Assembly (NCBI RefSeq): GCF_000819445.1
Contig: NZ_CP005286.1
Coordinates: forward strand, 2,294,001-2,358,000
DNA: 64,000 nucleotides
Source: Corynebacterium humireducens NBRC 106098 = DSM 45392
GTDB taxonomy: Bacteria; Actinomycetota; Actinomycetes; Mycobacteriales; Mycobacteriaceae
Direction: 5' to 3'
Both the position numbers and the translations under genes were made by a program. How positions within the stretch are numbered: the stretch's first letter is position 1; each line of letters begins with the position of its first letter. Under the pieces are notes generated by a model. It was given only the letters and a program-made list of their open reading frames with translations, did not search any database and was not told the origin of the DNA. Of the stretch, positions 27,700-39,454 are shown one piece after another.

Positions 27700-28649
27700 A
27701 CCTCATCGGCTCCACCCGCCTCATCTTCTTCGGGGGCAAGGGCGGGGTGGGCAAGACCACCGTCGCCTCGTCGACCGCCACCGCCCTGGCGGCCGCCGGT
27801 CGCCGCGTCCTGCTCGTCTCCACCGACCCCGCCCACAACCTCGGGCACCTCTGGGAGCAGCGGATCGGCGACCGGGTCACCCGGGTCCGAGAGAACCTCG
27901 ACGTCCTCGAGCTCGACCCCGCGGAGACCACCCGCCAGCACCTCGCGGCAGTCGGGCACACCATGCGGCAGATGATGCCGGAGCACCTCCACGGGGAGGT
28001 GACCCGGCACCTGGAGCTCTCCGCCCAGTCACCGGGCACGCATGAGGCGGCCGTCCTGGAACGCATCGCCGAGATCGTCGCCGGCTCCGCGGACCACGAC
28101 CACGTCGTCTTCGACACCGCCCCCTCCGGCCACACCTCCCGCCTCATGGAGCTGCCGGAACTCATGGCCGCCTGGACCGACGGCCTCCTCGACCGCCGCG
28201 ACAAGGCCGAGCACCTCTCCGCCGTCGCCCGCGGCCTCGCCCCCACCGGCCGGGACCGCGTCACCGCCGCCGAGGACCCCGTCGACCGCCGCAACCAGCA
28301 GTTACGTTCCATCCTGCTGCAGCGTCGCCGCCGCTTCACCCTGCTTCGCGACGCCCTCCGCGACCCCGCCCAGACCGTCTTCTTCATCGTCCTCACCGCC
28401 GAACGCCTCCCCGTCCTGGAGACCGGCGAGTTCCACGCCGAACTGCGCGACGCCGGCGTCCGCGTCGGCGGCCTGGTGGTCAACCGGCGCTCCCCCGCCG
28501 ACCAGGGCGAGTTCCTCGCCGAGCGACGGGCACTGGAAGAGAAGGCGCTGTCCGACCTGGACCTAGACCTCCCGGTTATCCAGCTGCCGCTACTCCCCCG
28601 GGACGTCAGCGGGCTGGCCGAGGTGGAGGCCTTCGCGGAGCTGCTGTAG
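27690..28649 (+). CDS. ArsA/Get3-family ATPase
   Basis: The 319-aa protein starts at a GTG inside the end of the preceding gene. It has the deviant Walker [17 protein letters not shown] (residues 11-23), the switch-I motif [24 protein letters not shown] (switch II) and a C-terminal VVNRR region, as in ArsA/Get3 ATPases that deliver tail-anchored proteins or drive arsenite export. There is only one ATPase half. No arsenic genes are nearby; the partners in this operon are a CstA transporter and the CC-tail protein. Confidence 0.88.
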   Translation: MLLDLIGSTRLIFFGGKGGVGKTTVASSTATALAAAGRRVLLVSTDPAHNLGHLWEQRIGDRVTRVRENLDVLELDPAETTRQHLAAVGHTMRQMMPEHLHGEVTRHLELSAQSPGTHEAAVLERIAEIVAGSADHDHVVFDTAPSGHTSRLMELPELMAAWTDGLLDRRDKAEHLSAVARGLAPTGRDRVTAAEDPVDRRNQQLRSILLQRRRRFTLLRDALRDPAQTVFFIVLTAERLPVLETGEFHAELRDAGVRVGGLVVNRRSPADQGEFLAERRALEEKALSDLDLDLPVIQLPLLPRDVSGLAEVEAFAELL

Positions 28650-28681
28650 CGGCGTGCCGACGCCGTTCAGCACCCACCGAA

Positions 28682-28733
28682 ACGTACCTTGTGGCCCCGT
28701 TGTCGTGCTCCCCGCCGGGGCTTCACGGTACGT
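28682..28733. terminator. Bidirectional hairpin between arsA-like and panC-like genes
   Basis: ACGTACC...GCCCCG pairs with CGGGGC...GGTACGT (28682-28699 with 28716-28733). It lies between convergent genes and ends 18 bp before the panC-like stop. Confidence 0.65.
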
Positions 28734-28751
28734 CTCGGTTGCTCAGACCTT

Positions 28752-29555
28752 CTACCCCTCGATGTTGCGGAACCCGATCCCCAGCGGCAGACCCACGTTG
28801 TCGGTGAGCCGCACCCCGCCGACCTCCGCGGAAACCAGCAGACGTGCGTCGCCCGTCTCCGGGGCGTCACCGAGGTCGAGCCCCCGGATCTCGAGGTAGT
28901 CGGGGGTCACGTGGGCGTCGGAAAGCACGGAACGGGCGACCTCCAGCACGGCGTCGGCCCCGTGCTCCGCGGCGTGCGCACCGGCGGTCAGCGCCGCCGA
29001 CAGGGCGAGGGCCTGCTCGCGGGCGGACTCCTCGACGGAGGTGTTGCGCAGCGAGAGGGCCAGACCGTCGGGCATGCGGACGGTCGGCACGCCGTGGAGA
29101 CGCACCGGCAAGTGCAGGTCGGTGATCGCCGCCTGCAGCGCCCGCATCTGCTCGTAGTCCTTCTCGCCGACCACGACGTCGCTGGGACCCACCAGGTTGA
29201 GCAGGGTCACCTCGAGCGTCAGCTGCATCGCCACCGCATCCACCGGCTCCAGGTAATGGTCGACCGGCTGCACAAGCGTCCGCAGACCGCGGGGCCACAG
29301 CTCATCCTGGGTGTAGGGGACGACGGCGTCGACCTGCTCGTCGACGAGCAGCTGCCGGTCGGTGCCGGAGTACGCGGCCACGACCACCGCACGCGGGATA
29401 CGGCGGGCGGCGCGGATGAGCGCGGCGTGACCGGCGTGCAGCCCGCGGCCCAGCGGCACGAGCACCACTGGGCGACCCGTCTTACGCATCGCCCGGGACA
29501 GCACCCCGACCTGCTCCAGACTGAATTCACGGGCCTGGCCCGACTCAAAGCTCAC
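28752..29555 (-). CDS. PanC-like pantoate-beta-alanine ligase, divergent
   Basis: The 267-aa protein has the nucleotide-binding LGRGLHAGHAALIRAAR, VGEKDYEQMRALQ and PTVRMPDGLALSLRNT segments of pantothenate synthetases. The canonical FVNPxQF pantoate-site motif and about 20 following residues are absent; VVVAAYSGTDRQLLVDE stands in their place. It may have altered specificity or be a paralogue of a true PanC elsewhere. The GTG start has GGAGGAG upstream and overlaps the stop of the preceding Rossmann-protein gene by 4 bp. Confidence 0.8.
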   Translation of the reverse strand: MSFESGQAREFSLEQVGVLSRAMRKTGRPVVLVPLGRGLHAGHAALIRAARRIPRAVVVAAYSGTDRQLLVDEQVDAVVPYTQDELWPRGLRTLVQPVDHYLEPVDAVAMQLTLEVTLLNLVGPSDVVVGEKDYEQMRALQAAITDLHLPVRLHGVPTVRMPDGLALSLRNTSVEESAREQALALSAALTAGAHAAEHGADAVLEVARSVLSDAHVTPDYLEIRGLDLGDAPETGDARLLVSAEVGGVRLTDNVGLPLGIGFRNIEG

Positions 29556-30256
29556 AGTTTCTCCTCCTGAATGGCCCACAGTTCGGCGTCCTGGTTGTGG
29601 TGGGTCTCGGCGACACGCCGCAGCACCTGCCGGAACGCCCGCGCCTGACCGGGATCGTCGATCGACTGCCACTGCTCCCGCAACGACCCGACCTCCGGCA
29701 GGCGGATGAGACGGCTCCGGTGCGCGGTGATGTCGTCGGCCTCCTGGATGTCACCGACCACGTCGCCGAGCAGGCGCATCGCGTCGAGCGCCAGGGAGTT
29801 CACCGCCTCGACGTAGGTGATCGCCGCCGCCAGACGCACGCGCTCCTCGTCGCTGCACGGCACGCCACTCGCGCCGAGCTCCCCGAGCAGCAGCTCCGCG
29901 ATGATGTCGCCCAGCTCATCGACGGTGGACACCGCCCACCGGGTCGGACTGAGCTCCCCCATCGCGATGACGACCGCGCCGGTCACCTCCAGCGGATCCA
30001 TCACCTGCACGCCGTGCTGCAGCGACGTGTGCACGAAGATCTGCCCGCGCCGGGCTCTCTCCGCCAGACGCTCGATCGCCGGTTCCAGCAGCGGGTCCCG
30101 CACCTCCAGGACCACCATGTCGAGTTCCTCGAAGGCGGGGGGCGTCGGGTCGTAGTCCATGTAGGAGACGTCGTGCCCGACCTGGCTCAGCAGGTCCGGC
30201 AGGGAGGACGTACGGGAGTCACCGTAGACGCCCACCCGCATCCGCGGGGCACGCAC
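29552..30256 (-). CDS. Rossmann-like/DUF2520-type protein of the pan-fol cluster
   Basis: The 234-aa protein opens with MRVGVYGDSRTSSLPDLLSQVGHDVSYMDYD, a nucleotide-binding-like beta-alpha-beta. It then has HTSLQHGVQVMDPLEVTGAVVIAMGEL and a helical C-terminal half (ALDAMRLLGDVVGD). This resembles the DUF2520 dehydrogenase-like proteins usually placed before panC; no catalytic residue can be assigned. It starts at GTG 30256 (or ATG 30241), overlaps the upstream stop by 1 base and the panC-like start by 4. Confidence 0.75.
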   Translation of the reverse strand: MRAPRMRVGVYGDSRTSSLPDLLSQVGHDVSYMDYDPTPPAFEELDMVVLEVRDPLLEPAIERLAERARRGQIFVHTSLQHGVQVMDPLEVTGAVVIAMGELSPTRWAVSTVDELGDIIAELLLGELGASGVPCSDEERVRLAAAITYVEAVNSLALDAMRLLGDVVGDIQEADDITAHRSRLIRLPEVGSLREQWQSIDDPGQARAFRQVLRRVAETHHNQDAELWAIQEEKL

Positions 30257-31212
30257 TAGCTCTCCTGGTTCTCGCGGGCGCGGGCGCGCGCCAGCAGCTC
30301 GGCGACGGAGAGGGCACCGGACTGCTCGTCACGGCGACGACGTCCGCGACGCGGCTCCGCCGCCTCGGTCTCCTTCTCGACGACCGCCTCCGCCGGCTCC
30401 TCCCGGACGTGCCGGTCGCCGCCCTCGTCCCAGGACACGGCCTGGAAGGAACCGGTGTCGAAGACGCGGGTCTCGGCGAGGTCCTCGCGGGCGGCCTTCT
30501 TCTCCGCCTTCTTGTCTTCCTTGGCGGGCTTCACGGGAGCCTCAGCCTTCTCCGCCTTCTCCGCCTTCTTCTGCGCGGCCTCCGCCGCCTGCCGCTCCCG
30601 GATGATCTCCGTCAGCGGGTTCGCCTGCGGACGGGTCGGCTGCTGGCCGAGACGACCGGCGACGGCGTCCGCGGAGGGAGCGCCGGAGAAGGCGCCGAGG
30701 CGCGGCAGGTTGAGCGGCAGCTCCGGCTCCTCGGCCTGCGCGTGCTCGAAGGTCATGTTCTCGAGTTCCATGATGCGGCGGGCCTCGGCGCGCAGGGCGG
30801 CGGGCTCGTACTCGAATTCGCGGCCCGCCAGCGTCTCCAGCTGGGCGCGGATGCCGGCCAGCTCGCGCTGGATCTCCTGCAGGACCTCGGTGTCGCGGGA
30901 GTGCTGCTTGTCGCGCAGCTCCAGCGCGCGGGACTCGGCGAGGGCCTCCCGCTCGGCGGCGGCGCGGGCCACCTCGACGTCGTGGAGCTCACCGTGGTGG
31001 GTGAGCTCGCGGCGGGCGGACTCCGCCTCCCGGCGGTAGCGGAACACCAGGAAGAACCCGATGATCGCCGCCCACAGGGACGCGAGCAGCGCGAGTTTCA
31101 GGGCGCCGTCGCTGTCCGTGAACAGCATGACGACGCTCGCGATGAACGCGAGGACAATCAGCACAACCAGCATCACCTGGCTGCGGTCCGCTCCACCCTG
31201 CTCCTCAGTCAT
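30256..31212 (-). CDS. DUF6779 membrane protein
   Basis: The 318-aa protein has two membrane helices near the N-terminus (VMLVVLIVLAFIASVVMLF and LALLASLWAAIIGFFLVF). A long coiled-coil-like helix rich in Glu/Arg/Ala (residues 60-150) follows, then a low-complexity Lys/Ala/Glu region (APVKPAKEDKKAEKKAAREDL). This layout is what I know as DUF6779, conserved in corynebacteria at this location. Function unknown. ATG 31212 or GTG 31221 could be the start. Confidence 0.8.
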   Translation of the reverse strand: MTEEQGGADRSQVMLVVLIVLAFIASVVMLFTDSDGALKLALLASLWAAIIGFFLVFRYRREAESARRELTHHGELHDVEVARAAAEREALAESRALELRDKQHSRDTEVLQEIQRELAGIRAQLETLAGREFEYEPAALRAEARRIMELENMTFEHAQAEEPELPLNLPRLGAFSGAPSADAVAGRLGQQPTRPQANPLTEIIRERQAAEAAQKKAEKAEKAEAPVKPAKEDKKAEKKAAREDLAETRVFDTGSFQAVSWDEGGDRHVREEPAEAVVEKETEAAEPRRGRRRRDEQSGALSVAELLARARARENQES

Positions 31213-31222
31213 GTCCTCCACT

Positions 31223-31690
31223 TTAACCCGCCGCCTCCCCTTCAGCGGGTGGTGGTGTCTCGCAGTGTCGTTCGAGGTACACGCCGGCCCCCGCCAGCAC
31301 CAGTCCGCCGAACGCGGAGGCGAGCACCCCGGGCAGGTCGTCGGCCGCGGCGATGAGGGTGTCCGCGCGCGGCAGGATGAAGCTCGCCATGCCCAGGTAG
31401 GCGCCGCCGATGAGCGCGCCCGTCCACGCCGACGCCTTGCCGATCACCAGGAACTGCGCCGCCGTCACCGGGCTGAGCTGGCTGCGGTCCTGGCCGATGC
31501 CGCTGTTCTCCTTGCGGTCGCGCACCCGCCAGGCCAGCAGGACGCACACCGCCGCCATGGTCCACAGGGTGACGGAGACGGTCACGGGGATGGTGCTCAT
31601 GGAGCCGTAGAAACGCCACGTGAGGATCGCCGTGACGGCGGCGACGAAACCTCCGGCGGCGACGAGTCCGGCGATCGGGGTGCGCTGCAC
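31223..31690 (-). CDS. DUF3180 membrane protein
   Basis: The 155-aa protein has four hydrophobic helices with the DUF3180 segment QFLVIGKASAWTGALIGGAYLG and a short soluble tail. DUF3180 genes are consistently found after folK in actinobacteria. It starts 1 bp beyond the folK stop and is probably translated from the fol message. Function unknown. Confidence 0.85.
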   Translation of the reverse strand: MQRTPIAGLVAAGGFVAAVTAILTWRFYGSMSTIPVTVSVTLWTMAAVCVLLAWRVRDRKENSGIGQDRSQLSPVTAAQFLVIGKASAWTGALIGGAYLGMASFILPRADTLIAAADDLPGVLASAFGGLVLAGAGVYLERHCETPPPAEGEAAG

Positions 31691-31691
31691 G

Positions 31692-32168
31692 TCAGAGCTC
31701 CCCTGCCTCGACGACGCCGGCGACCTCGTCCGGGTCGAGGGCGGCGATGAACTCCGTGAGGGGACGTCCCTGCAGCTGCGCCGCCGGGTCCGCCGCCAGC
31801 CACGGGACCAGCACGAAGGCCCTTTCGTGGGCGTGCGGGTGCGGGAGGGTGAGCACGGGGTCGTCGGACTCGACGCCCTCCACCGCCACCACGTCGACGT
31901 CGAGGGTGCGGGGTCCCCAGCGGCGCACGCGCACCCGTTCGGCGGCGTCCTCGAGCGCCTGCCCGCGGCGCAGCAGCTCCAGCGGGGTCTGCTCGACGTC
32001 GACGATGAGCACCGCGTTGAGGAACTCGTCCTGGTCGGTGACGCCCCAGGGGGGCGTCGCGAAGACCGGGCTCGCGGCGACGATCTCCCCCGCGAACTCC
32101 TCCTTCACGCCCCGGAGCAGGGCCCGGCGGTCGTCCATGTTCGACCCGATCGACAGCACGGCGCGCAT
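31692..32168 (-). CDS. folK: HPPK, 6-hydroxymethyl-7,8-dihydropterin pyrophosphokinase
   Basis: The 158-aa protein shows the HPPK signatures LSIGSNMDDRRALLRG at the start, RRWGPRTLDVDVVAVEG (catalytic metal-binding Asp pair) and LPHPHAHERAFVLVPW. It transfers pyrophosphate from ATP to hydroxymethyldihydropterin in folate synthesis. Its ATG overlaps the folB stop by one base (TGATG). Confidence 0.97.
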   Translation of the reverse strand: MRAVLSIGSNMDDRRALLRGVKEEFAGEIVAASPVFATPPWGVTDQDEFLNAVLIVDVEQTPLELLRRGQALEDAAERVRVRRWGPRTLDVDVVAVEGVESDDPVLTLPHPHAHERAFVLVPWLAADPAAQLQGRPLTEFIAALDPDEVAGVVEAGEL

Positions 32169-32557
32169 CAGGCGTTCCTGAACTGTGCTTCTCGACGCCG
32201 CGACCGCCGCGCCACCACCGCCACGTCCGCGAACGTGTGCGGGATGGGGGCCTCCGGCTTGTGGATGGTCACCTCGACCGCGTGCAGGAGCGGGAAGTCC
32301 GCCATCGCACGTTCCGCGATCTCCACGGCGACGGTCTCGATGAGGTCCCGCGGCTCCCCCTCCACCACGGAGACCGCCAGCTCAGCCAGCTCCGCGTAGT
32401 TGACGGTGAGGGTGAGGTCGTCGGTCGCGGCCGCCGGGCCGATCTCCAGCCAGCAGGTGACGTCGACGATGAAGGGCTGACCCTCCCGCTTCTCCTCGGG
32501 GAAGACACCGTGGTGGCCGAAGCACTCCAGGCCGGTGAGCTCGATGCGGTCAGCCAC
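32168..32557 (-). CDS. folB: Dihydroneopterin aldolase
   Basis: The 129-aa protein starts VADRIELTGLECFGHHGVFPEEKREGQPFIVDV, with the FolB substrate-binding FGHHGVFPEE. It continues to LTVNYAELAELA and ETVAVEIAERAM, ending with VTIHKPEAPIPHTFADV (catalytic Lys). It cleaves dihydroneopterin. GTG 32557 lies inside the end of folP (8-bp overlap), implying coupling. Confidence 0.96.
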   Translation of the reverse strand: MADRIELTGLECFGHHGVFPEEKREGQPFIVDVTCWLEIGPAAATDDLTLTVNYAELAELAVSVVEGEPRDLIETVAVEIAERAMADFPLLHAVEVTIHKPEAPIPHTFADVAVVARRSRRREAQFRNA

Positions 32558-33401
32558 GGTCGCCTCCCGCGTTCCACAGGGCGGCGACGTCGACGGCGTC
32601 CCGGGAGACGGGCACGTTGTGCACCCGCACGCCCCACGCGCCCATCTGCGCGGAGATGGCGGTGACGGCGGCGGTCGCCGGGTCGGCGTCGGCGGGCACG
32701 ACCTCCAGGCCGCGGGCGGCGCGCACGCCCGCGAGGAAACGCTTGCGGGACGCACCGACGAGCACGGGGAACTCCCCGGCGATGAACTCCGGCAGGTGGT
32801 TGAGCAGCGCCCAGTTGTCCTCGGAGGACTTGGCGAAACCGAGCCCCGGGTCGAGCACGATGCTGTCCCGCGCCACGCCCGCGGCCAGCGCATTGTCGAC
32901 GAGCCTCCCCAGCGTGTCCCGCACGTCCGCCACGACGTCCCCGCCGTGGTCGGCCTGCCCGGCGGCGTCACCGAACTGGACGGTGCGCCAGTGCATGAGG
33001 CACACCGGCAGGTCCGTGTTCGCCATGACGCGGTACATGTCCGGGTCGGCGAGCCCGCCGGAGACGTCGTTGATCATCGCCACGCCCGCCTCCGCCGCGG
33101 CCAGCGCCACGGAGGCCCGCATCGTGTCGACGGAGGTGGGGATGCCCTCCTCCGCGAGTGCCGCGACGACGGGGGCGACGCGGGCGGCCTCCACGGCGGC
33201 GTCGACACGCGTGGCACCCGGGCGGGTGGACTCGCCGCCGACGTCGATCATGTCGGCGCCCTGCTCCACCAACTCACGGCCGTGGGCGATGGCCGCGTCG
33301 ATGTCGAGCCAGCGCCCGCCGTCGGAGAAGGAGTCCTCCGTGACGTTGACGATGCCCATCACCAGGCAACGGCCCGGCACCGTGAGATCAGCAACCCGCA
33401 T
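32550..33401 (-). CDS. folP: Dihydropteroate synthase
   Basis: The 283-aa TIM-barrel enzyme carries MGIVNVTEDSFSDGGRW, the DVGGESTRPGA loop, SVDTMRA, INDVSGG, MHWR and LDPGLGFAKSSEDN, and GASRKRFL for pterin and pABA binding. It makes dihydropteroate and is the sulfonamide target. It starts 4 bp after the folE stop. Confidence 0.98.
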   Translation of the reverse strand: MRVADLTVPGRCLVMGIVNVTEDSFSDGGRWLDIDAAIAHGRELVEQGADMIDVGGESTRPGATRVDAAVEAARVAPVVAALAEEGIPTSVDTMRASVALAAAEAGVAMINDVSGGLADPDMYRVMANTDLPVCLMHWRTVQFGDAAGQADHGGDVVADVRDTLGRLVDNALAAGVARDSIVLDPGLGFAKSSEDNWALLNHLPEFIAGEFPVLVGASRKRFLAGVRAARGLEVVPADADPATAAVTAISAQMGAWGVRVHNVPVSRDAVDVAALWNAGGDRG

Positions 33402-33405
33402 GACG

Positions 33406-33987
33406 TCAGCCCCGGATCAGGGAGAGGACCTCGGCGCGGGAGGCGGCGGAGGTCTTGAAACCGCCGCGCACCGCCGACGTCGTCGTCGTGGAACCCGGCT
33501 TGCGGATACCCCGCATCGCCATGCACAGGTGCTCACACTCGATGACCACGATGACCGCCTGCGCACCCAGCTTGTCCACCAGTGCATCCGCGATCTGCGA
33601 CGTCAGCCGCTCCTGCACCTGCGGGCGCTTCGCGTACATGTCCGCCAGGCGGGCCAGCTTGGACAGGCCCGTGACGTGGCCGTTCCGCCCCGGGATATAA
33701 CCGATGTGCGCCTTGCCGTAGAAGGGCACCAGGTGGTGCTCACACGTGGAGTAGATCGGGATGTCCCGCACCAGCACGAGCTCCTGGTGGTCCTCCGCGA
33801 AGGTGCGCTCCAGCACGTCCGTCGGGTCGCAGTGCAGACCCGCGAAGACCTCCTCGTAGGCCCGGGCGACACGCGCCGGGGTGTCCCGCAGGCCCTCGCG
33901 GTCCGGGTCCTCGCCGACGGCGATGAGCAGTTCCCGGACGGCGGCCTCGGCGCGCTCCCGGTCGAATGCGTTGTGGGTGTCGGTCAT
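33406..33987 (-). CDS. folE: GTP cyclohydrolase I
   Basis: The 193-aa protein has the zinc and catalytic residues in [22 protein letters not shown] and [26 protein letters not shown], with [12 protein letters not shown] near the N-terminus. It converts GTP to dihydroneopterin triphosphate, the first step of folate synthesis. It begins only 2 bp after the ftsH stop, so expression is tied to ftsH. Confidence 0.98.
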   Translation of the reverse strand: MTDTHNAFDRERAEAAVRELLIAVGEDPDREGLRDTPARVARAYEEVFAGLHCDPTDVLERTFAEDHQELVLVRDIPIYSTCEHHLVPFYGKAHIGYIPGRNGHVTGLSKLARLADMYAKRPQVQERLTSQIADALVDKLGAQAVIVVIECEHLCMAMRGIRKPGSTTTTSAVRGGFKTSAASRAEVLSLIRG

Positions 33988-33989
33988 GT

Positions 33990-36392
<2,403 letters not shown>

Positions 36393-36505
36393 GTGTGCGG
36401 CCGCCGAAGCGCGTGGCTCGTCAGCCGGGCTCCACGACCTGTGCCTTTCGTATTCGTCCTACGTACTTCCACCACAACGCACCAGCGTGCGGTTTCGTTC
36501 CCTTA

Positions 36506-37099
36506 TTACTCCCCGGAGTAGACGCGCGGGTGCAGGGTGCCGACGTAGGGCAGGTCGCGGTAGCGCTCGGAGTAGTCGAGGCCGTAGCCGATGACGAACT
36601 CGTTGGGGATGTCGAAGCCGACGTCGAAGAGCTCGATGTCCGCCTTGACCACCTCGGGCTTCCGCAGCAGGGTGATCACCTCGAGGGACTTCGGGTTGCG
36701 GGCCCGGAGGTTGCGCATCAGCCAGGAGAGGGTGAGTCCGGAGTCGATGATGTCCTCGACGATGAGCACGTCGCGGCCCTCGATCTCCCGGTCGAGGTCC
36801 TTGAGGATGCGCACCACACCGGAGCTCGTCGTGGAGTTGCCGTAGGAGGACACGGCCATGAACTCCATCTGCGAGGGGATCGACAGCGCACGGGTGAAGT
36901 CGGTGAGGAAGAACACCGCCCCCTTGAGCACACACACGAGGATCAGTTCCTCATCGGCGTCGCGGTAGGTCTCGGAGACCTTGTCGGCGAGTTCCTGGAT
37001 CCGGTTCGCCAGCTGCTCCTCGCTGATGAGGACAGCCTCGACGTCCTCGCCGTAGCAGTTCGCCGGGACGTTGTGATCCTTGTTGTCGTGCACGGTCAT
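36506..37099 (-). CDS. hpt: Hypoxanthine phosphoribosyltransferase
   Basis: The 197-aa protein has the PRPP-binding loop [18 protein letters not shown], the substrate segments [18 protein letters not shown] and [20 protein letters not shown]. It salvages hypoxanthine and guanine. GGAAAGG precedes the ATG; tilS ends 10 bp upstream. The tilS-hpt-ftsH order is conserved across Gram-positive bacteria. Confidence 0.97.
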   Translation of the reverse strand: MTVHDNKDHNVPANCYGEDVEAVLISEEQLANRIQELADKVSETYRDADEELILVCVLKGAVFFLTDFTRALSIPSQMEFMAVSSYGNSTTSSGVVRILKDLDREIEGRDVLIVEDIIDSGLTLSWLMRNLRARNPKSLEVITLLRKPEVVKADIELFDVGFDIPNEFVIGYGLDYSERYRDLPYVGTLHPRVYSGE

Positions 37100-37109
37100 G
37101 ACACCTTTC

Positions 37110-37994
37110 CTAGGCCTCCACGGATAACGTCAGTCTGCCACCTACACGCCTGACTTCCAACCCTGCTCCCACGGCCACCGGCCCCTGGCCACGCCAGTTG
37201 GTGCACATGTCCGCAATCATGCTTATCGACGCCCCCGTCGGCGCCACCCCCTGCCCCACCAGCCACGCCGCGATCCGCCGCCGCCGCAACGGTTCCGGCT
37301 GGGCGGCCAGCTCGGCGCAGTCGTCGGTGGGCGGGCCGGCCAGCTCCTCGAGCAGCGCGTTGTCCGCGGCGATCCGGTCCGCCGTGCGGGCCAGCGGCGC
37401 GGTCGCGTCGCCGTGGAGCTGCTCGTTGAGGAACCGCCGGAGCGCCACCCGCCGGAAATCCGTGTCCACGTTGTGCGGGTCGTCCCAGGGCTCAAGCCCC
37501 AGTTCCGCGCAGGCCTGCTCGGTGTCGTGGCGCCGGATGCCGAGGAAAGGCCGGGTGATCCCGTGCGCCTGCGGGGCCATGCCGCCCGGGTTGCCGCGCA
37601 GGGCCTGGAGCAGGAGCGTCTCGGCCTGGTCGTCGCGGGTGTGCGCGACCCACACCGGGCGGCCCGGCGCACGGAGTGCCCGGTAGCGGGCGTGGCGGGC
37701 GTTGGCCTCCAGGTTGCCGGGCGCGACGGTGACCATGACGATCTCCGCCCGGGCCCCCATCCCGCGGGCCTGCGCGGCGGCGGTCTCCGCGACGTCCCGG
37801 GAATGCGGCTGCAGCTGGTGGTCCACGATGAGGGCGTGCACCTCCTGGCCCTCCGCCCGGGCCGCGGCGACCAGCGCCAGCGAATCCGCCCCGCCCGACA
37901 GCCCGACCGTGACCGGCTCGGGTGTGAGGAAGGGGCGCACCGCCCGGCGGCAGGCGAGGAAGTGCGGGCTCACGCGCGGCCAGAAGGGTTCCAT
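37110..37994 (-). CDS. tilS: tRNA(Ile)-lysidine synthetase
   Basis: The 294-aa PP-loop enzyme shows [18 protein letters not shown] (ATP pyrophosphatase loop), [10 protein letters not shown] and [20 protein letters not shown]. It adds lysine to C34 of the AUA-decoding tRNA-Ile. It has the short actinobacterial form without the extended C-terminal domains. There is no Shine-Dalgarno; TAGCAT 7 nt before the ATG suggests a leaderless mRNA. Confidence 0.96.
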   Translation of the reverse strand: MEPFWPRVSPHFLACRRAVRPFLTPEPVTVGLSGGADSLALVAAARAEGQEVHALIVDHQLQPHSRDVAETAAAQARGMGARAEIVMVTVAPGNLEANARHARYRALRAPGRPVWVAHTRDDQAETLLLQALRGNPGGMAPQAHGITRPFLGIRRHDTEQACAELGLEPWDDPHNVDTDFRRVALRRFLNEQLHGDATAPLARTADRIAADNALLEELAGPPTDDCAELAAQPEPLRRRRIAAWLVGQGVAPTGASISMIADMCTNWRGQGPVAVGAGLEVRRVGGRLTLSVEA

Positions 37995-38037
37995 GGGGCT
38001 GATGCTAGTGACCTGGTGACAACGTCGAACTCACATG

Positions 38038-38105
38038 GTCGAGAGGAGTCCCCCGGGGCGTCGACAAGCTCGAGACCAGTGCTCCCTCGACCGTGTCCTC
38101 TCGAC
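38038..38105. repeat. Inverted repeat upstream of tilS
   Basis: GTCGAGAGGA (38038-38047) and TCCTCTCGAC (38096-38105) flank 48 nt that contain further GTCGA/TCGAC-type words. It occupies the gap between the dacB stop and the tilS start on the same strand and may be a terminator for dacB. Confidence 0.5.
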
Positions 38106-38123
38106 AGTGCGTCGCGCCGGACC

Positions 38124-39398
38124 TCAGGAGTCCCGGATCGCGGAGGTGAACTCGTCGAGCGCCGCCCGCGCCCCGAGGATCTCCGCGTCGTTGACCAGCA
38201 GCGCGAAGGAGTAGACTCGCCCGGACTCCGCGGTGACCACGCCCGCCAGCGCCGACGTTCCGGTGAGGGTGCCGGTCTTGGCGCGGACCCAGCCGCGGCC
38301 GGAGAGGTCGTCGTAACGCTGGACCAGCGTGCCGGAACCGCCGGCGACGGGCAGGGTCGCCAGCAGCGGGCGCAGCTCGGGCCGGGAGGCGGCGTCGATG
38401 AGTATGTCGTCGAGGACGCGCGGCGGGATGAGGTTGTGCACCGAGAGGCCGGAGTTGTCCGCGAGGGTGACGCCGGTGATGTCGATGCCGTGCCCGGTGA
38501 GCACGTCCAGCGTCGACTGGGTGGCGGCCGCGGCGGACCCGGGCTGGCCGCGGTGGACGGCGATCTCGTGGCCGATCGCCTCGGCCATGACGTTGTCGGA
38601 GTGGAGCATCATGTCGCGGAGCCGCTCGGTGAGGGGCGGTGACTCCACGGAGGCGAGCACCGGGGTGTCCGTGGGGGCGGGGCCGAGTCCGACGGTGGTG
38701 GCGCCGAGGCGGTCGGCGAGGGCCCGGGCGACGTCGAGGGCCGGGGTGTGGGAGCGGGGCACGTCGCCCGTGGTGGCGCCGATGCGGGCGCCGTGGAGCA
38801 TGGCGGGTTCGAGGGGGGCGATGTAGCCGGCGTCGACGTCCGCCGGGTCCCAGCCGGGCATGAAGGGGTCGCCGTCCCAGACGGAGGTGTCGATGATGAC
38901 CTCGTCGGCGGTGCCGATGGTGTCGGCGAGGGAGTCGAGCTGCTTCTCCGTCAGCCACACGTCGCCGGAGGCGCGGAGGACCACGCTGCCCGGGTGGGCG
39001 CCCTGCACCACGTCGGTGACCAGCACGTCGTCGGGTCCCAGCTCGAGGATCGCCGCCGCGCCGGTGAGGATCTTCGTCGCGGACGCCGGCTGCAGCGGCG
39101 CGTCGGGGGCCTGCGCCCAGACGATCTCGCCGGTGACGGTGTCGGTGACGCGCCCGTGGACGGTGCCGAGCGCCGGGTTCGTCGCCAGTGCACTCAGCCG
39201 TGCGCCGAGGGCGACGTTGTCCACCGCGTCGGCGGAGGCGGGTTCCAGCACCGGGTCGGGGGTGTCCGCGACCCAGGCGGGGGCGTGGGTGAGGTCCCCG
39301 TAGTGGCGGTCGACGAGCACCGCGAATCCGGCGACCCCCGACACGGCGAGTGCGACGACACCGGCGGTCACGGACCACCACAGCTTCTTTCCACTCAT
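38124..39398 (-). CDS. dacB: D-alanyl-D-alanine carboxypeptidase/endopeptidase (PBP4 family)
   Basis: The 424-aa secreted or anchored protein starts MSGKKLWWSVTAGVVALAVSG. Peptidase S13 motifs are present: SATK (in LQPASATKILTGAA), SDN (LHSDNVMAEAI) and KTG (VRAKTGTLTGTSALAG). It trims or cleaves peptidoglycan cross-links. TAGGGT 7 nt before the ATG suggests a leaderless start. It is divergent from hyuA, with 56 bp between. Confidence 0.95.
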   Translation of the reverse strand: MSGKKLWWSVTAGVVALAVSGVAGFAVLVDRHYGDLTHAPAWVADTPDPVLEPASADAVDNVALGARLSALATNPALGTVHGRVTDTVTGEIVWAQAPDAPLQPASATKILTGAAAILELGPDDVLVTDVVQGAHPGSVVLRASGDVWLTEKQLDSLADTIGTADEVIIDTSVWDGDPFMPGWDPADVDAGYIAPLEPAMLHGARIGATTGDVPRSHTPALDVARALADRLGATTVGLGPAPTDTPVLASVESPPLTERLRDMMLHSDNVMAEAIGHEIAVHRGQPGSAAAATQSTLDVLTGHGIDITGVTLADNSGLSVHNLIPPRVLDDILIDAASRPELRPLLATLPVAGGSGTLVQRYDDLSGRGWVRAKTGTLTGTSALAGVVTAESGRVYSFALLVNDAEILGARAALDEFTSAIRDS

Positions 39399-39454
39399 TC
39401 CCTACACCCTAACCTGGTGGTGACGACACAACCACCACAAGGAGCTGTGCCTGA

